Positions 37,124-48,192 of a stretch of DNA of 64,000 nt are shown one piece after another. Positions within the stretch are counted from its first letter, which is position 1. Every line of letters starts with the position of its first letter. The stretch comes from Corythucha ciliata. Its lineage: Eukaryota; Arthropoda; Insecta; Hemiptera; Tingidae. Below the pieces are notes generated by a model, which saw only the letters and a program-made list of their open reading frames with translations, made no database searches and was not told the origin of the DNA. The stretch lies in contig CM075938.1 of the NCBI GenBank assembly GCA_038030265.1, positions 55,359,189-55,423,188 of the forward strand, in the 5' to 3' direction. The translations under genes and the position numbers were made by a program.

Positions 37124-37559
37124 TTATTGTATATTTTTATTTTATTTTCGATAAGCTATTCTCATCGAATTGGTTCTTGAACACGCCATAAACACTAGAT
37201 TGGGTTCTTGATTACGTTTTTGAAAGAGATAAATCTGCGAAATTTCGAATGCTCAACGGAGCAAAATATGCGAGTCTTGCAGATTTATGGCTAACATTCC
37301 AGAAAACTGCAATTTTAAGTCTGTTCCGCTCGTGAAATTTGAGAAAAACTACGGGTGAGGCTTCCCTGCAAACCTCGACTTGAGATATTTTGCGGGTAAC
37401 GTCTCGAGAAGAACCGCAAGTCGGGATATACATTATAATTGCAGTACAATTCGGGTGACATATTTGAGAAAAGCGGCTGGGTTTAGCATTTTGCGGTTCA
37501 AATTCCATGAAAATGAGCAGGCTGGTCTGCTGCGCGCATTAAAATGGCAAAATAAACCG
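37124..37559. other. Noncoding flank of array
   Basis: Sequence with scattered CGAAATTT and TTGAGAAA words, possibly very old repeat units. No gene recognised. Confidence 0.35.
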
Positions 37560-38055
37560 TGCGTTTGAATTAAAAGTTGGGAAATTGAAAAACCGCTAGT
37601 TCGGTCAATTCGTGGCTAAAATGCCAAGAACACGCGCGATTCTGGCTGTTCTGTGGCTAAAACCGATAAATCCGACGAGCTTTGGTGTTTCGCGGCTAAA
37701 ACTCTTGAAAAAAAAAAAAGTCCTTATCTCCTTACGATTGTGAAATCGTAAGTTTAGCCATTTTTAGTCGCGAGGGGGTCAAGCCATTTTTAAAACGCGA
37801 ATGACCAGTTTGAAATGTTTAGGGCGCAAGTAGTCAGTTCAGCCATATTTTCAACCAAGTATGCCCATTTTTAGAGCGTGAATATAGACAGTTCGATTTT
37901 CGGGACGTGAATCGTCAATTTAGCCATTTTCAAGTCACGAATGGACAGTTTGTCATTTTTCAGAACGCGAATGATCGTCTTTGCTATTTTTAGGACTCGA
38001 ATCGTCATTTTAAGCATTTTCAATGGCGCGAATCATCAGTTTAGTTTTTTTTTTA
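37560..38055. repeat. ~30-bp array, CGCGAATCGTCAGTTTAGCC type
   Basis: Units of about 30 bp: GCCATTTTTAGNGCGCGAAT followed by NGTCAGTTTA, clear from 37740 to 38050. This is the reverse complement of the unit in the 58.4-59.4 kb array, and it shares TTTTTAG-CGCGAAT with the 31-35 kb array, so the families are probably related. Confidence 0.75.
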
Positions 38056-38851
38056 GACACCCTTACTGAGAATCGAATTGACTTCTTGATGCTGTTTGCG
38101 CGGTGGAGTGCAGACCAACGTGTTCAGGATGGCATCCTCCTGTTTTGAGACACTGTTGTGGTGGGAGGATATGTCAAAGAGACTATCCACAAAGCTACCG
38201 TATACCTATAGGAGGCACTGTGGAACCTCCCCTTTTCAAACCCTTAATTCACTGTTGGTGGTGAGGGGGGGGGGTACACGTACGTGTATGAACAGTCACA
38301 GTCGCTACAGCTCTCAACTGTCATCTATTAAACCCTTCTACAGGTACCCCACCCAGTCAACGTCGACCTCATTTGAGTGTTCATAAACGCTTAACGCGTA
38401 ATGTTTCGAACGTGCCCGCTCCCCCCACCACTTTTCTTCTCCCCCTTCATCCGATAGCGCTATATTTCAAGCGTTAAGCGCTATATCTTTAATCCCTTAC
38501 CCCTCCTCCCACACAGCACCATTCTAACTAACAAATTAACAGCGTCGAACCATAAAGCGTTTATAATGGTGGTTGCCTATATATCATTACAGGATTCGGG
38601 TTTGTAGAGATCCTTTGGTTTTGAAATTGTTTGTGAGTACCACAATATTCACAATTTTGTTCTTTTTTTCTGAAAATGTAACGAACCGTTTTTCTACGGA
38701 TTTAAATTTTTTGTCATAGTGATTAAGAACGTTACAATGAATCGACATATCCACAGCGTTTGTTCCTCATTTTGTAAACCAGCTTGAGTTTAATTTAAAA
38801 AGTTATAACCTGGTTTTTTAATATTATGCATTTTTTTTGTCCCTTTTTCAG
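38056..38851. other. Noncoding, presumed intron before the Ig exon
   Basis: Contains a G run near 38265-38274. The last stretch before 38852 is T-rich (TTTTTTTTGTCCCTTTTTCAG), a good polypyrimidine tract and acceptor for the following exon. No exon recognised. Confidence 0.5.
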
Positions 38852-38979
38852 GAATATCCGGCCTTCAAAGGTTCGACAAACAACCCTCTTACTCGGAAGT
38901 CAACCCAGGCGACGATATTAAACTCGACTGTAAGATCTTCAACAAACGAGGCACCTGTTCTTGGCAGAAAGACAATAAG
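38852..38979 (+). CDS. Ig-superfamily cell-adhesion protein, exon for the first half of an Ig domain
   Basis: A 128-nt exon between acceptor TTTTTCAG and donor AAG|GTAAAG. It starts in phase 1 (two bases complete a split codon), then encodes 42 residues beginning ISGLQRFDKQPSYSEVNPGD. DCK (Cys at 26) is the B-strand cysteine and CSWQKDNK holds the core Trp of strand C (37). An additional Cys precedes the Trp (35). The exon ends in phase 0, and the Ig fold is finished by the exon at 47451. The pattern Q-F-P-V-G-L-C-G-W-KD resembles the first Ig domain of kirre/nephrin-type adhesion receptors of arthropods, but the exact family is not certain. Signal peptide, further Ig domains and membrane anchor were not found in the window. 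Confidence 0.87.
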
Positions 38980-41303
38980 GTAAAGAGGGAAAACTGGGAA
39001 AAGGATATCATATTGTTAAAAAAGAGAGTTGTGTGAAAAAAGTGAGAGGGGGAAAAAATGTATTTTACTGCCTTGGTTTGTGTGTGCGTTTGCTCGTGGG
39101 TGGGTGGGGGAGCGAGTGTTGCTTTACAATGAGCAATATTTTCACGAAATCTATTATTGCAGGAGTTCGGTTTTATATTAAATTTCAGAATTATACTATT
39201 TGTGGGCGCAATAGAAAAGCAGACTGTTGACTCTCGATGTCCATACTGGTGGGGTGGTATAATGTTTGCCTCTCTCAAAAGTTTCAGTAATTGGTTTTGA
39301 AACGAATAGTTCCCCTTTCCCAAGCTCTTACAACGCCCCCCCCCTCCATGTAAAGCTTTACTAACTATGCAGTCTAGTTAATTTACTCAACTTAATTAAT
39401 TTCAGTTTCTTTTAATTACATTATGGTAAGGTTACTTGCTCCTCGCCCAGCTCTCTGAGCCTGTTTCAATAAAGAGAATTTCTATCTCAATTTTGCAGTA
39501 TAGAATTGAATAAAATTATAGTGAGTATAGGTTCACACTAATCTCCCTGGGGTGGATTTCTGGCCCGATGAATCGGCCCCAGTTGATGTAGCAGAACCCC
39601 CTCCCCTCCCCCACCAACTACGGTCAACATCGCTGCAGGCAGGTAGTGGTCTTTTCAGTCTCGAAATCTACCTTAGAGTCAATATTTAAGATTGATTAAA
39701 TATTTGTTTGGTTTTATTTACTAGTTTCTATTCTCTAAAACGGGATTTTACCACTTTTATTTGTTTAGCTAGTGAGGGAAGCCTATTTGTCCTGGCACTT
39801 TTTATAAAAAGAGCTGGCGCTTTCTTTGAAGGCGATGTATACTCAATGCCTTTTGACAATATTTAAGCCCCTTTCAGTGTACGGACCAGTCCCTTTTTTA
39901 TACGAAGTTTCCTCAGGCTTTCAAGTAGAAGAACCTCGGATGTGGACAAGTCTCTTCATATTTTGAAAAAAGAGGGGGGGAAGGTGATGGGTAGCTCTGA
40001 AAGGAGGAGGCTTGAGTAAAAAAACTGGATTTATAGTGTCAAATGAGAAAATTAAGGTGCGACGCTTAATATGGTGGGGACAAAAAATGACTTCTACCTT
40101 CAACTGATTTTTGTTTTGTATGTGAACAAAGTTCTCGAGAGGGACGTCTTAATTAGGGTTAAAAGGTCGGAGTTTGTTTGTAGGGAAATGAAAGACGAAA
40201 AAAGAAAAAGGGCGGTAATGTCTCCCACGGTGCTGGTTGAATAGAAATGAGTGGGGGGGGGGCCCACCCACTTTTTCGCGAACAGATGGTGGTGTTCCGC
40301 GTTAAATTTCTCTTTTGTAAATCTGTTTTTCCTTGTAGAAAAGTAAAAGAGCTAAAAAAAAAAACCGTCTTTTGCTGTGAACAAGTGTTGTGTGGGTGGG
40401 TGGAGGAGGGGGTCTTATGAACTATTCTCAGCACAGAGCTCCTTTATCATGACGTCCGATAGGCAATAATATCGAAGGCATGACTGTTAAGTTTGCAATG
40501 CATACAAATGCTCGATCTTTATTTATATCCTTTTTTTTTTCTTGAAAAACGATCATTTTGATGTGGGATGGGAATTATGAGGTCAAGCATTTTCATTTTA
40601 TAAGCACGGAAGTAAAAAAAAAAAACAACCTTTCCACTCGGGAAACACTCCCTCAGGGACATTAACTCACACTCTTTAGCCTGCTCTGATCCGGGTGAAA
40701 CACTTTTAACACGCTCATTCCCATCGTGTTGTAAATAATGTCCCAGCTTCAGGGAAAACATCACAATTGCCAACGCCCCTTGAAAATACTGTTTGTGTAA
40801 GAGAGTGTTGGGGAGGGGGGCTCGTTCAAAAAATTTAGTTTGGGTGGGGGGGGGCAAGGGCATATAGACTGCTTCCCATTCTTCGGGTACATACATATAG
40901 CGTCCACGGTCCACCCAGCTTCCTTGGTGCGGAGGTGCATTTTACCGGACCCTTTTCAGTAGAGGCTGAGCGTTCCCCCATTTAATTCCCTGATGTTTTT
41001 CACCAAGCCATCAGGCCGGAGGGACCTGAAGCCCACAAAACCAGTTCCTGTGGGCGATTTTTACGAATTTTCTAACACCAGAAGTAAGTCCGAGCTTCTT
41101 TTCCAAGCGGAAAATACGTATAGTTATAGCTTCCAGTGCTGATTAGTACAGACACCTTTCTTGTATGAAATGGGCCTTGGTCGCGGCTTGGAGCTGTGGT
41201 TAGAGCTTTTTGTGGTTCAAGTGCTTAGTGGCTTGAGCTTTTTGTGGCTAGAACTATTCGCTGTTTAAGAGCGGTTTACGGTTTTGAAGTGTTTTAGGTT
41301 AGG
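38980..41303. other. First part of an 8.47-kb intron, noncoding
   Basis: Intronic sequence between the two Ig exons (intron 38980-47450). It has C and G runs near 39337, 40253 and 40850, and an A run at 40615-40625. At 41190-41290 there are a few GTGGTTAGAGCTTTT units. Open frames show no domains. Confidence 0.6.
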
Positions 41304-42635
41304 CAGGGCCGGCCAACATTTTTTGGTCGTGGACCAAAAACCTGGTTGTGAGAACCCAAGCGGGCCACCCATCCTCGCCCCCCCCCCACACCACAATCGA
41401 GCACAACATTTTGATCTTAGCAGAACGCCAGTTCAAAACTACTGCACAAAAATGTGCCCAGGGACATATGTTGGGGCGAATCTATCACCAACGCCCCCGC
41501 GAAGTTGCCTTCAGGAGCCGCGTATCAGCGTTTTTTTCCACATTTCATCAATTCTTGTTCTTCTTAATTTCATTGCTGAATCAGCGATTTGTCTCCATTT
41601 TAACCGCGAGTTAGCGATTCATCTCTATTTCAGTCGCGAATTAGTAAATGTTCTCAATTCAATCCCATAAATAGCCATTTTTCTTGATTTTAGCCGTGAA
41701 TTAGCGTTTTCCCTAATTTTAGCCTCCTAGAGAGCCGTGAGTGAGAGTTTTGTTTCCTAATTTTCACCGCGAGTCAACGCTTTTTCTGAATTTTAACAGC
41801 GAATTAGCGCTTTTTTTTTCATTTAGCCTTGGATTAGCGATTTCGTTCACTTTCAACCACGAAGTTATACCTTCAAAACCCGCGAATTAGCGTTTTCTCT
41901 ATTTTAATCGCGAATTAGCGTTTTCCTCCGCACGGCAGCACTTCTTCTCAATTTTATCGGTGAATTAGCGATTTTCTCAACTTGAGCCGTGAATTTAAGA
42001 TTTTAGCCGATAAAGATTTAGTGTTAAAGATAAAGATTTCACTTTTAGCCAAGAATTAGCGTGTTTTTTTGTTCGCCCTCTCCCCAGATTGAGCCACGAA
42101 CTTGCGTTCTGAAAAAGTTGAGAATTTATGTTTTCGTAATTTTAGGCGCGAATTAGCGCTTTTTCTGATATCCATTGGTGAATTATCGATTTTTCACTAT
42201 TTTATCCGTGAATTACCTTGTTTCGTAATTGCTATACATTTATGACGGGTGACAATAAATTGCTCCGGAGCAGAATTTTATGTAAATGGAAAACGCTAAG
42301 AGATTTTTCTCAATAATTTCAGCCGTGAATTAGACATTTATCTCAGTTTCAGCCCCAAATTAGCGTTATCCTTTCAACTTTGGTCTTTATTAAGTGGGCA
42401 CGATTACTATCATTTTCCAAAATTTTATCCCCTTACTAGCCCCAAGAACAGCACATGTCGTGCGGCGCCGTCTCAATTTTAGTGCCCCACGAGGAGACGC
42501 GAATTGTAGCGTTTTCCATTTGCAGACAAATCCGTGGTGCGCCAAAATCCACATTAAAAATGATAATTTACCACTGCAGGCCATGGGCGGGCCACTTCTT
42601 GGCCCGCGAGTCCTGTTCCTGGGTTGGTCTAGTGG
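41304..42635. mobile_element. hAT-like element copy 2 carrying the ~30-bp satellite
   Basis: Starts CAGGGCCGGCCAACATTTTT, with AACCTGGTTGTGAGAACCC and GCGGGCCACCCATCCTCGC, matching copy 1 at 30503. The interior (41510-42400) is about 25 diverged TTTTAGCCGCGAATTAGCG units. The distal part has GAATTGTAGCGTTTTCC, ACATTAAAAATGATAA and GGGCGGGCCACTTCTTGGCC, equivalent to 32640-32790 in copy 1. The right end is put near 42614-42635 and is uncertain. The roughly 1.33-kb length against about 2.3 kb in copy 1 is mainly array length. It lies within the intron of the Ig gene. No transposase. Confidence 0.65.
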
Positions 42636-42684
42636 TTTGCGCTTTTTGTGGTTAGAGCTTTAGGTGGTTGGGTCATTAGGGTTT
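42636..42684. repeat. GTGGTTAGAGC units flanking the foldback element (left)
   Basis: Short stretch of the 18-bp repeat (CTTTTTGTGGTTAGAGC). The array resumes after 43998, showing that the foldback element inserted into it. Confidence 0.65.
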
Positions 42685-42686
42685 TA

Positions 42687-43995
42687 TACAGGGTGATTCA
42701 GGAGGAGATGCATATACTGAAGTATGTTGTAGTACTAAGTATTTGCGACCAAAATCACCCTATGAGCATAGGGTCGCAAATGCTTTCCTTCTGAGATACA
42801 TGTACAATTGTGTTGTTTCAGTGACTGCCTACTTTTTCTCCAAAAACTCGATTTCACGGCCGAACCGCTGGGCTTAGAAAAAAACTGTTGACGTTTTTGA
42901 AAAGAGCACAAAATTTCACTTCGGAAAACGGTGCTCTGCATCGCTGTAAACGTCCCTCAGTATTTTTTATGATTTTTCAAATATTACGAAAGTTACTTTT
43001 TTGAAATTTCTCCTACAATTCAGCGACTGTTTTCTGCCAAATTTACAATGCTTCCAGTATGGTCCCAATATCAGAAAAACATGCCCGTTTTGTGAGCTAT
43101 CCAATGACCTCCTCAAAAGTGAAGTTGGTCCAATTTTGAGAGAGATATCACTCATAAAATCCGAAAAAACAAGGTGTAAAAGAGCAAAATCAGTAAGTTT
43201 GTCCCAGTAAAAAAGTGTCCCCTTAAAAGTACTATTGCGCCTTACGGAAGGCAATTATTGCTTGGGATTCAATCCGATAATATCCCTTTAGTGCAAAAAA
43301 TTAAAAACCAGCCCCCCCCACCATCTTTTTCGGAACCGAAAATAATGAGTTGGGGGGGGGGGGGCAATTCGTCGTTTTTTGCGTTTAAGTGACATTTTCG
43401 AAGTAAATTCCAAGCAATATTTGCCTTTCGTAAGTACAATGGTACGTTTAAGGTACATAAAGACAATTTCTTTATCGGGACAAACATGCTGATTTTGCAC
43501 GTTTACACCTTGTTTTTTCGGATTTCATGTGTGATATCTCTCTCAAAATTGTACCAACTTCAATTTTGAGGAGGTCATTGGAAAGCTCACAAAACGGGCA
43601 TGTTTTTCTGATATTGGGACCATATTGGAAGCACTGTAAATTTGGCAGAAAACAGTCGCTGAATTATAGGAGAAATTTCAAAAAAGTAACTTTCGTCATA
43701 TTTGAAAAATCATAAAAAATACTGAGGAACGTTTACAGCGATGCAGAGCACCGTTTTCCGAAGTGAAATTTTGTGCTCTTTTCAAAAACGTCAACAGTTT
43801 TTTTCTAAGCCCAGCGGTTCGGCCGTGAAATCGAGTTTTTGGAGAAAAAGTAGACAGTCACTGAAACAACACAATTGTACGTGTATCTCAGAAGGAAAGC
43901 GTTTGCGACCCTATGCTCGTAGGGTGATTTTGGTCGCAAATACTTAGTACTACAACATACTTCAGTATATGCATCTCCTCCTGAATCACCCTGTA
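42687..43995. mobile_element. 1309-bp foldback element with ~575-bp arms, TA duplication
   Basis: Both ends are TACAGGGTGATTCAGGAGGA and its inverse, flanked by TA (42685-42686 and 43996-43997), as for Tc1/mariner-type insertion. The arms run to about 43266 and from about 43405, highly similar by eye with small differences, leaving a loop of about 140 bp that includes C and G runs. Matching open frames occur in the two arms in opposite orientation (42735-42941 against 43741-43947; 42967-43254 against 43527-43715), but they match no transposase I know, so they probably reflect the inverted repeat and not a gene. It is inserted in the 18-bp repeat within the Ig gene intron. Confidence 0.88.
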
Positions 43996-43997
43996 TA

Positions 43998-44500
43998 GGT
44001 AGAGCGTTCTTGGGTCTCGGCCCCTTGAATTTTAAGCATTCTGTGGTTAAAGTTTTTTTTTTTTTGTAGTTTGGGCCTTTTGTGGTCTGAGCGTTTTGTG
44101 ATTTGAGCGTTTTATGGTTGGAGTTTTCGTGGTTGAGTATTGGGGGGCGTGGTTGAAGCGTTCTATGGTCAGAGCTTACCGCGGTTACAGCGATTAATGG
44201 TTGGAGCGGTTTTTTATCCGGATTCGACGCAGGGTGACGTCGCGTCGTTAAGCGTCTCAGAGCCCGCTCTGGTGTAGAGGAAGAACGGCTAAACCGCGAA
44301 ATTTCTCATTTTTGTCCCCTTTAAACGAGCTCCCAACTTGCCCTGTGGGGGTGGATGGTTGGGTGTGTGGGGCGATTTTAGAACTGGCGGGTCCCTTAGT
44401 GCAAGCTTACGGTTCAGCCCACGCGTTATCATCGCGCTTCGTATAGACTACGTAGGCTCATTCCGCGCTTCATATGAGCGTTGACAGCTCAGGGGCAGCG
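43998..44500. repeat. 18-bp GTGGTTAGAGC array, then dispersed repeat
   Basis: Units such as TTTTGTGGTCTGAGCG and GTTTTATGGTTGGAG run from about 44030 to 44210. At 44460-44492 lies TTCCGCGCTTCATATGAGCG with GACAGCTCA, matching positions 187-220. A similar order of parts is therefore present here and at the left edge of the window. Confidence 0.65.
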
Positions 44501-47450
44501 GGTACGATAAAATTTCGTATGAGACTCGTGACCTTTCGACGCTTCTGTTCGATGTGGCCCGGCTAGTTGGAGGGGGGGGGGACAGCCCACAACAAACTAT
44601 TGTAAACTCGCAATTGTGCGGATAATCAGGCAGAAAACTTTCAATTTCCTTGATTCGTCACGCTTCGACCGCTTGGCCGCCACTAAAAAGGCCTCGAAAC
44701 TCGCACTTTTGCCTAAATTAAGACCATAACCTTTGCAATTTCGCTCGTCGCTCGTTTGCGTGGTGTGATACTGGCGAATGCGTGGATAGTACATATGCCC
44801 CCCTTCTCATACTGGTCCCGTCTTCGTAAATGTCGAGGAAACGAGAACGTAGGACGTTTTTATTTAACAAGGCTTTAAGGGTACATTTCAAAACAAAATA
44901 CGCCCACGCCTTTTTTTTTATTTCTGATCCTCGGAGGAATAGGTGTGCATCGTAATCAAGTTTTCTTTTCTCTTCATCCTAAAGCCATCCTCTAAATTGT
45001 CAGGCATTTCTTCTTCGCTAATCTAATTCCTGTCTACTTCAATCTCTTGTTTTCTTTGTCTTTATATCCATTCCCTCTTTCCAACCCCTTTCTTTTATTC
45101 TTGTACTAGCTCTTTAGCACCCGCTCCCTCACCTATACCAATGACCTAACTCGGCTGCAACCAACTAATAGCCTTGCCACTCCCCTTGTCCCCAAGTCTC
45201 ACACGATCGTTAAACTGCTAATTACATTTGTCGTTTTCATCCGTTGTAATCCCAGGGAGATAGAACAACACACACACACAAAAAACTCTCATGGGCGGTT
45301 ACTGTTGTCCATCGACCTGTGAGCAAATCGAATCGCGATTAGAAAACATTGCGGTGTACACCCGTGGTGGAATGATTGTAGGCAGGTTGGTGAGGGGTGG
45401 GGTTGGCGTTGTACAACGGGAAGTTGTCGTCCCCCTGCACCCCCTCCGCCAACAACCAAAACCGCCGCTCTTTTCTTCGTGAAACGAGAAAAGACCACCA
45501 ATCAAAGAGGCCCTCGCGCGCACCCCCCTCCCCCCGCCCTGTAATCGACCTGAAACCTCTGACCATCCTTTCTACTTTACAATTAAGTCTTGTAATCAGG
45601 ACCTGAAACTACGGATTTGTCCCACATCCCCCCCTCCTTTACCTTCTGTTAGTCCCACCACAATTGTGATGCTCACTGCTCACTCGTGAAACTAGCGAGT
45701 AATCAGAACAATAATTAGCCGAAACGGAGTCTATTGAACTTGGATGAATATTTGTTACAAAGAGGTTTCTGTTTGTTTCAGGCTCAAAACAAAAGCCTCT
45801 TGATTCTCAGGTTGATAAAGGAGCCCTCAGGGATCTATTTTTACTTGAGCTGGGGGGAAAAAAAAATTACGTAGCATTTTCATTTTGCCACCCTAAGCTA
45901 GTTACAGTTATGGGCTTATAGGGATTTTCTAAGAAAGAAAATAAGAAAAGATAAAAAAAAAAAGATTGAAATGGGAAGGGTAAATGACGTGTGCAGCACC
46001 CTTAGGGACACTGAAAATTCTGTGTCAGGTTTGCCTGGTGTGGGCGAGGGTCGTGGGTGGGGGGGGGGGTTAGGAAATGGGAGCTCACGAGCCATTTCAC
46101 GAATCAGTCTTTATAGCATCAATCACACACCTGCCGTCAATAAACAACTTATATCTCGTGGGGACCGCCACGGGTTGGGTGGTATGGTGGCGGTGGTGGT
46201 GGTGGGGGGGGGACTTCTTTCCAGCTCATTGACCCGTTTACTGCTTTCTATGGTGTTTTTTGGGTCGTCTTTTGGAAGGTTTCAACGTTATAAACTTCTC
46301 AATATCCTCATTCCTAACAGCCCTCCATCCGTGGGTTATCGATAAAAGTAAGAATTACAGTTTTGCAAAATAGATAAGAGGACGAGCGATTTAAAAAATG
46401 AAAAGCCACTGGATTGTTTTTTTTTTTTTTTTTAAATGCATTTTCGTATAAAATTGTTTGGCTGGTGACCTAATTAAGTTAAAAGACCAAAAGGGAGCGC
46501 TAAGGGGGTCATAATATGCAACAGTATATCAAGCAAGCGAAAAAGCCCCCCCCCCACCCAGCCCAACCACACCCCTTTGCTCTTTAAGAGTTTCTCTACT
46601 ATGTATACCCGAGGACCCAAATAAAGCCGAGAGGGTGTCCTATTCATAATACAAGGTTTACCACCATCTCCAATTAGCAGTCTTAATAAATCTAGAAGGA
46701 TTTATTCCAGGCTCTAGACTGTCCTTTTTTTTTTTGTCATTGTAATTACACCTTCGTTAACGCTACCTTTGGCTAGCGAACAAAAGAAAAATGATAGTAT
46801 ATTTTTTAAAAGTTGTTTTAACTAAGCCCTTATTAACACAAACTTCTTTTTAATCTCGCGCAATGAAAGCCGATTAATAGGTTTCACTCACGTTGAAAGT
46901 TGTATTGACTGTCACTTAGGCAGTATTGCTGGGTGTGAGGGGGATGGTGGCGAGAAGGAATGTTTTCCCTTATAAAGCTGTTACACTCATGAAAGCTCCA
47001 CCCAGGCGTGAAGTTAGGGGAGCGAAATATCGTCTTGGCCTTAATTAAGTCCCCACCCACCCACCCGCCAACTGTGACATTATACCAAACGTCGGAACGG
47101 TGAAATAAAAGGTTCAAACAAAATACAGTAAGCATTTTCTTCTTCGCCTGATTTAAGTTCACTCTTGCTTGAAAGCCGCTTAAATTAAAAGAAGGTTCAA
47201 AAGTAATTTATCGTAGAAGATTGACAAATAGGGTATGAGGAGCAGGAGGAAGAGGAGGGGTGCTTGGAAGTGATATAAAAGCCGGGGAAATAGAAATTCG
47301 TCTAATCTTCAAAGCTGCTTCCTACAGTGCTTGCAAGTTTGAAACTAAAATTCAATTTTGTTTTCATATTACAAGACTTTTAGCCTCAAAGGCTAACAAG
47401 TTGTGCGTGTGTGACTTCTCTCATTCCGCATTTTTTTGTTTTGTTTTCAG
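44501..47450. other. Last part of the 8.47-kb intron
   Basis: Noncoding DNA with an ACACAC tract near 45269, poly(A) near 45953, a G run near 46060 and poly(T) at 46418-46434. The end (TTTTTTTGTTTTGTTTTCAG) is a strong acceptor for the exon at 47451. Open frames at 45.3-45.6 kb on both strands have no known domain. Confidence 0.6.
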
Positions 47451-47634
47451 CCCGTCGGTATTTACATAAAAAAATACGAATGGTCGGGAAGTCAAGAAGC
47501 CGGTGACTGCAGTCTGTGGATTCGAGCTGCGACGCTTGAATTCGACGACGGCGAATGGGAGTGTCAAGTGACGGCGTCAGATTTTACGACGCAGGACGCC
47601 CTGACGTCGACTCCTGTGCGACTCGTTGTTCGAG
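47451..47634 (+). CDS. Ig-superfamily cell-adhesion protein, exon for the second half of the Ig domain
   Basis: A 184-nt exon after acceptor GTTTTCAG, starting in phase 0 with PVGIYIKKYEWSG and ending in phase 1 at CGAG|GTTAGT. Its 61 residues include GDCSLWIRAATLEF (18-31) and the F-strand signature DDGEWECQV (32-40, Cys at 38), then TASDF and PVRLVVR (55-61). Together with the exon at 38852 it forms one complete Ig domain of about 103 residues bounded by phase-1 introns, the usual symmetric arrangement of Ig modules. The extra Cys at 20 (GDCS) is well placed to pair with the extra Cys next to the Trp in the first half. No downstream exon was recognised before 64000. Confidence 0.9.
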
Positions 47635-48142
47635 GTTAGTTTTTTTTTTTTTTTTTTTAATGGACTCCTCTCATATCGTGTACATTTCAACTGTAAATAT
47701 GCCTAACAAATTTTGCTCGCATTATATTTTCGAATCACGGGAATTCGCCTCTATAAATTCATATAAGGGCGGGCGTATATTTTCTGTCGGACATTTGTTT
47801 TAGAAAATGAAAAATCCCCCTCCCCCACCAGTAGCACCCTCGATGACAGGACGAGAGAAACGACCACTGGGGTGGGGAAAGGTGGGAAGCGGGAGTTATT
47901 CAAAGAGAGCAATTTTACGCGCTAGTGAAAATGGAGTGTGCGAGTTTATCACGAAAAATGTCCCACCATTTTTGCCACCTTATCTCCGGGTCATTCATTA
48001 GATTACTCTCGACGCATTGACTCGTAATCTAAACGATTCTCCCCCTGTCACAAACGCCCAACCCTTTCATATTTTTGTTTCATTAGCGAGTATTACATTT
48101 TTTATATGAAGCGCACTGAGCAATTTCGTTTGAAAAATCTCG

Positions 48143-48144
<2 letters not shown>
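47635..48144. other. Intron start after the Ig exon
   Basis: Begins with donor GTTAGT and an 18- to 20-base T run. No further exon recognised. Confidence 0.5.

Positions 48145-48188
<44 letters not shown>
48145..48188. repeat. 44-base poly(T) tract
   Basis: Uninterrupted T run of 44 bases, the longest homopolymer in the window. It could be the poly(A) tail of a - strand retrocopy or SINE, but no element body is recognised beside it. Confidence 0.95.

Positions 48189-48192
<4 letters not shown>

Noticed and set aside
42735..43947. Matching open frames in both arms of the foldback element, suggesting a duplicated gene
   Set aside because: They match because the arms are inverted copies. The sequences resemble no transposase known to me and have no start or stop context beyond chance.
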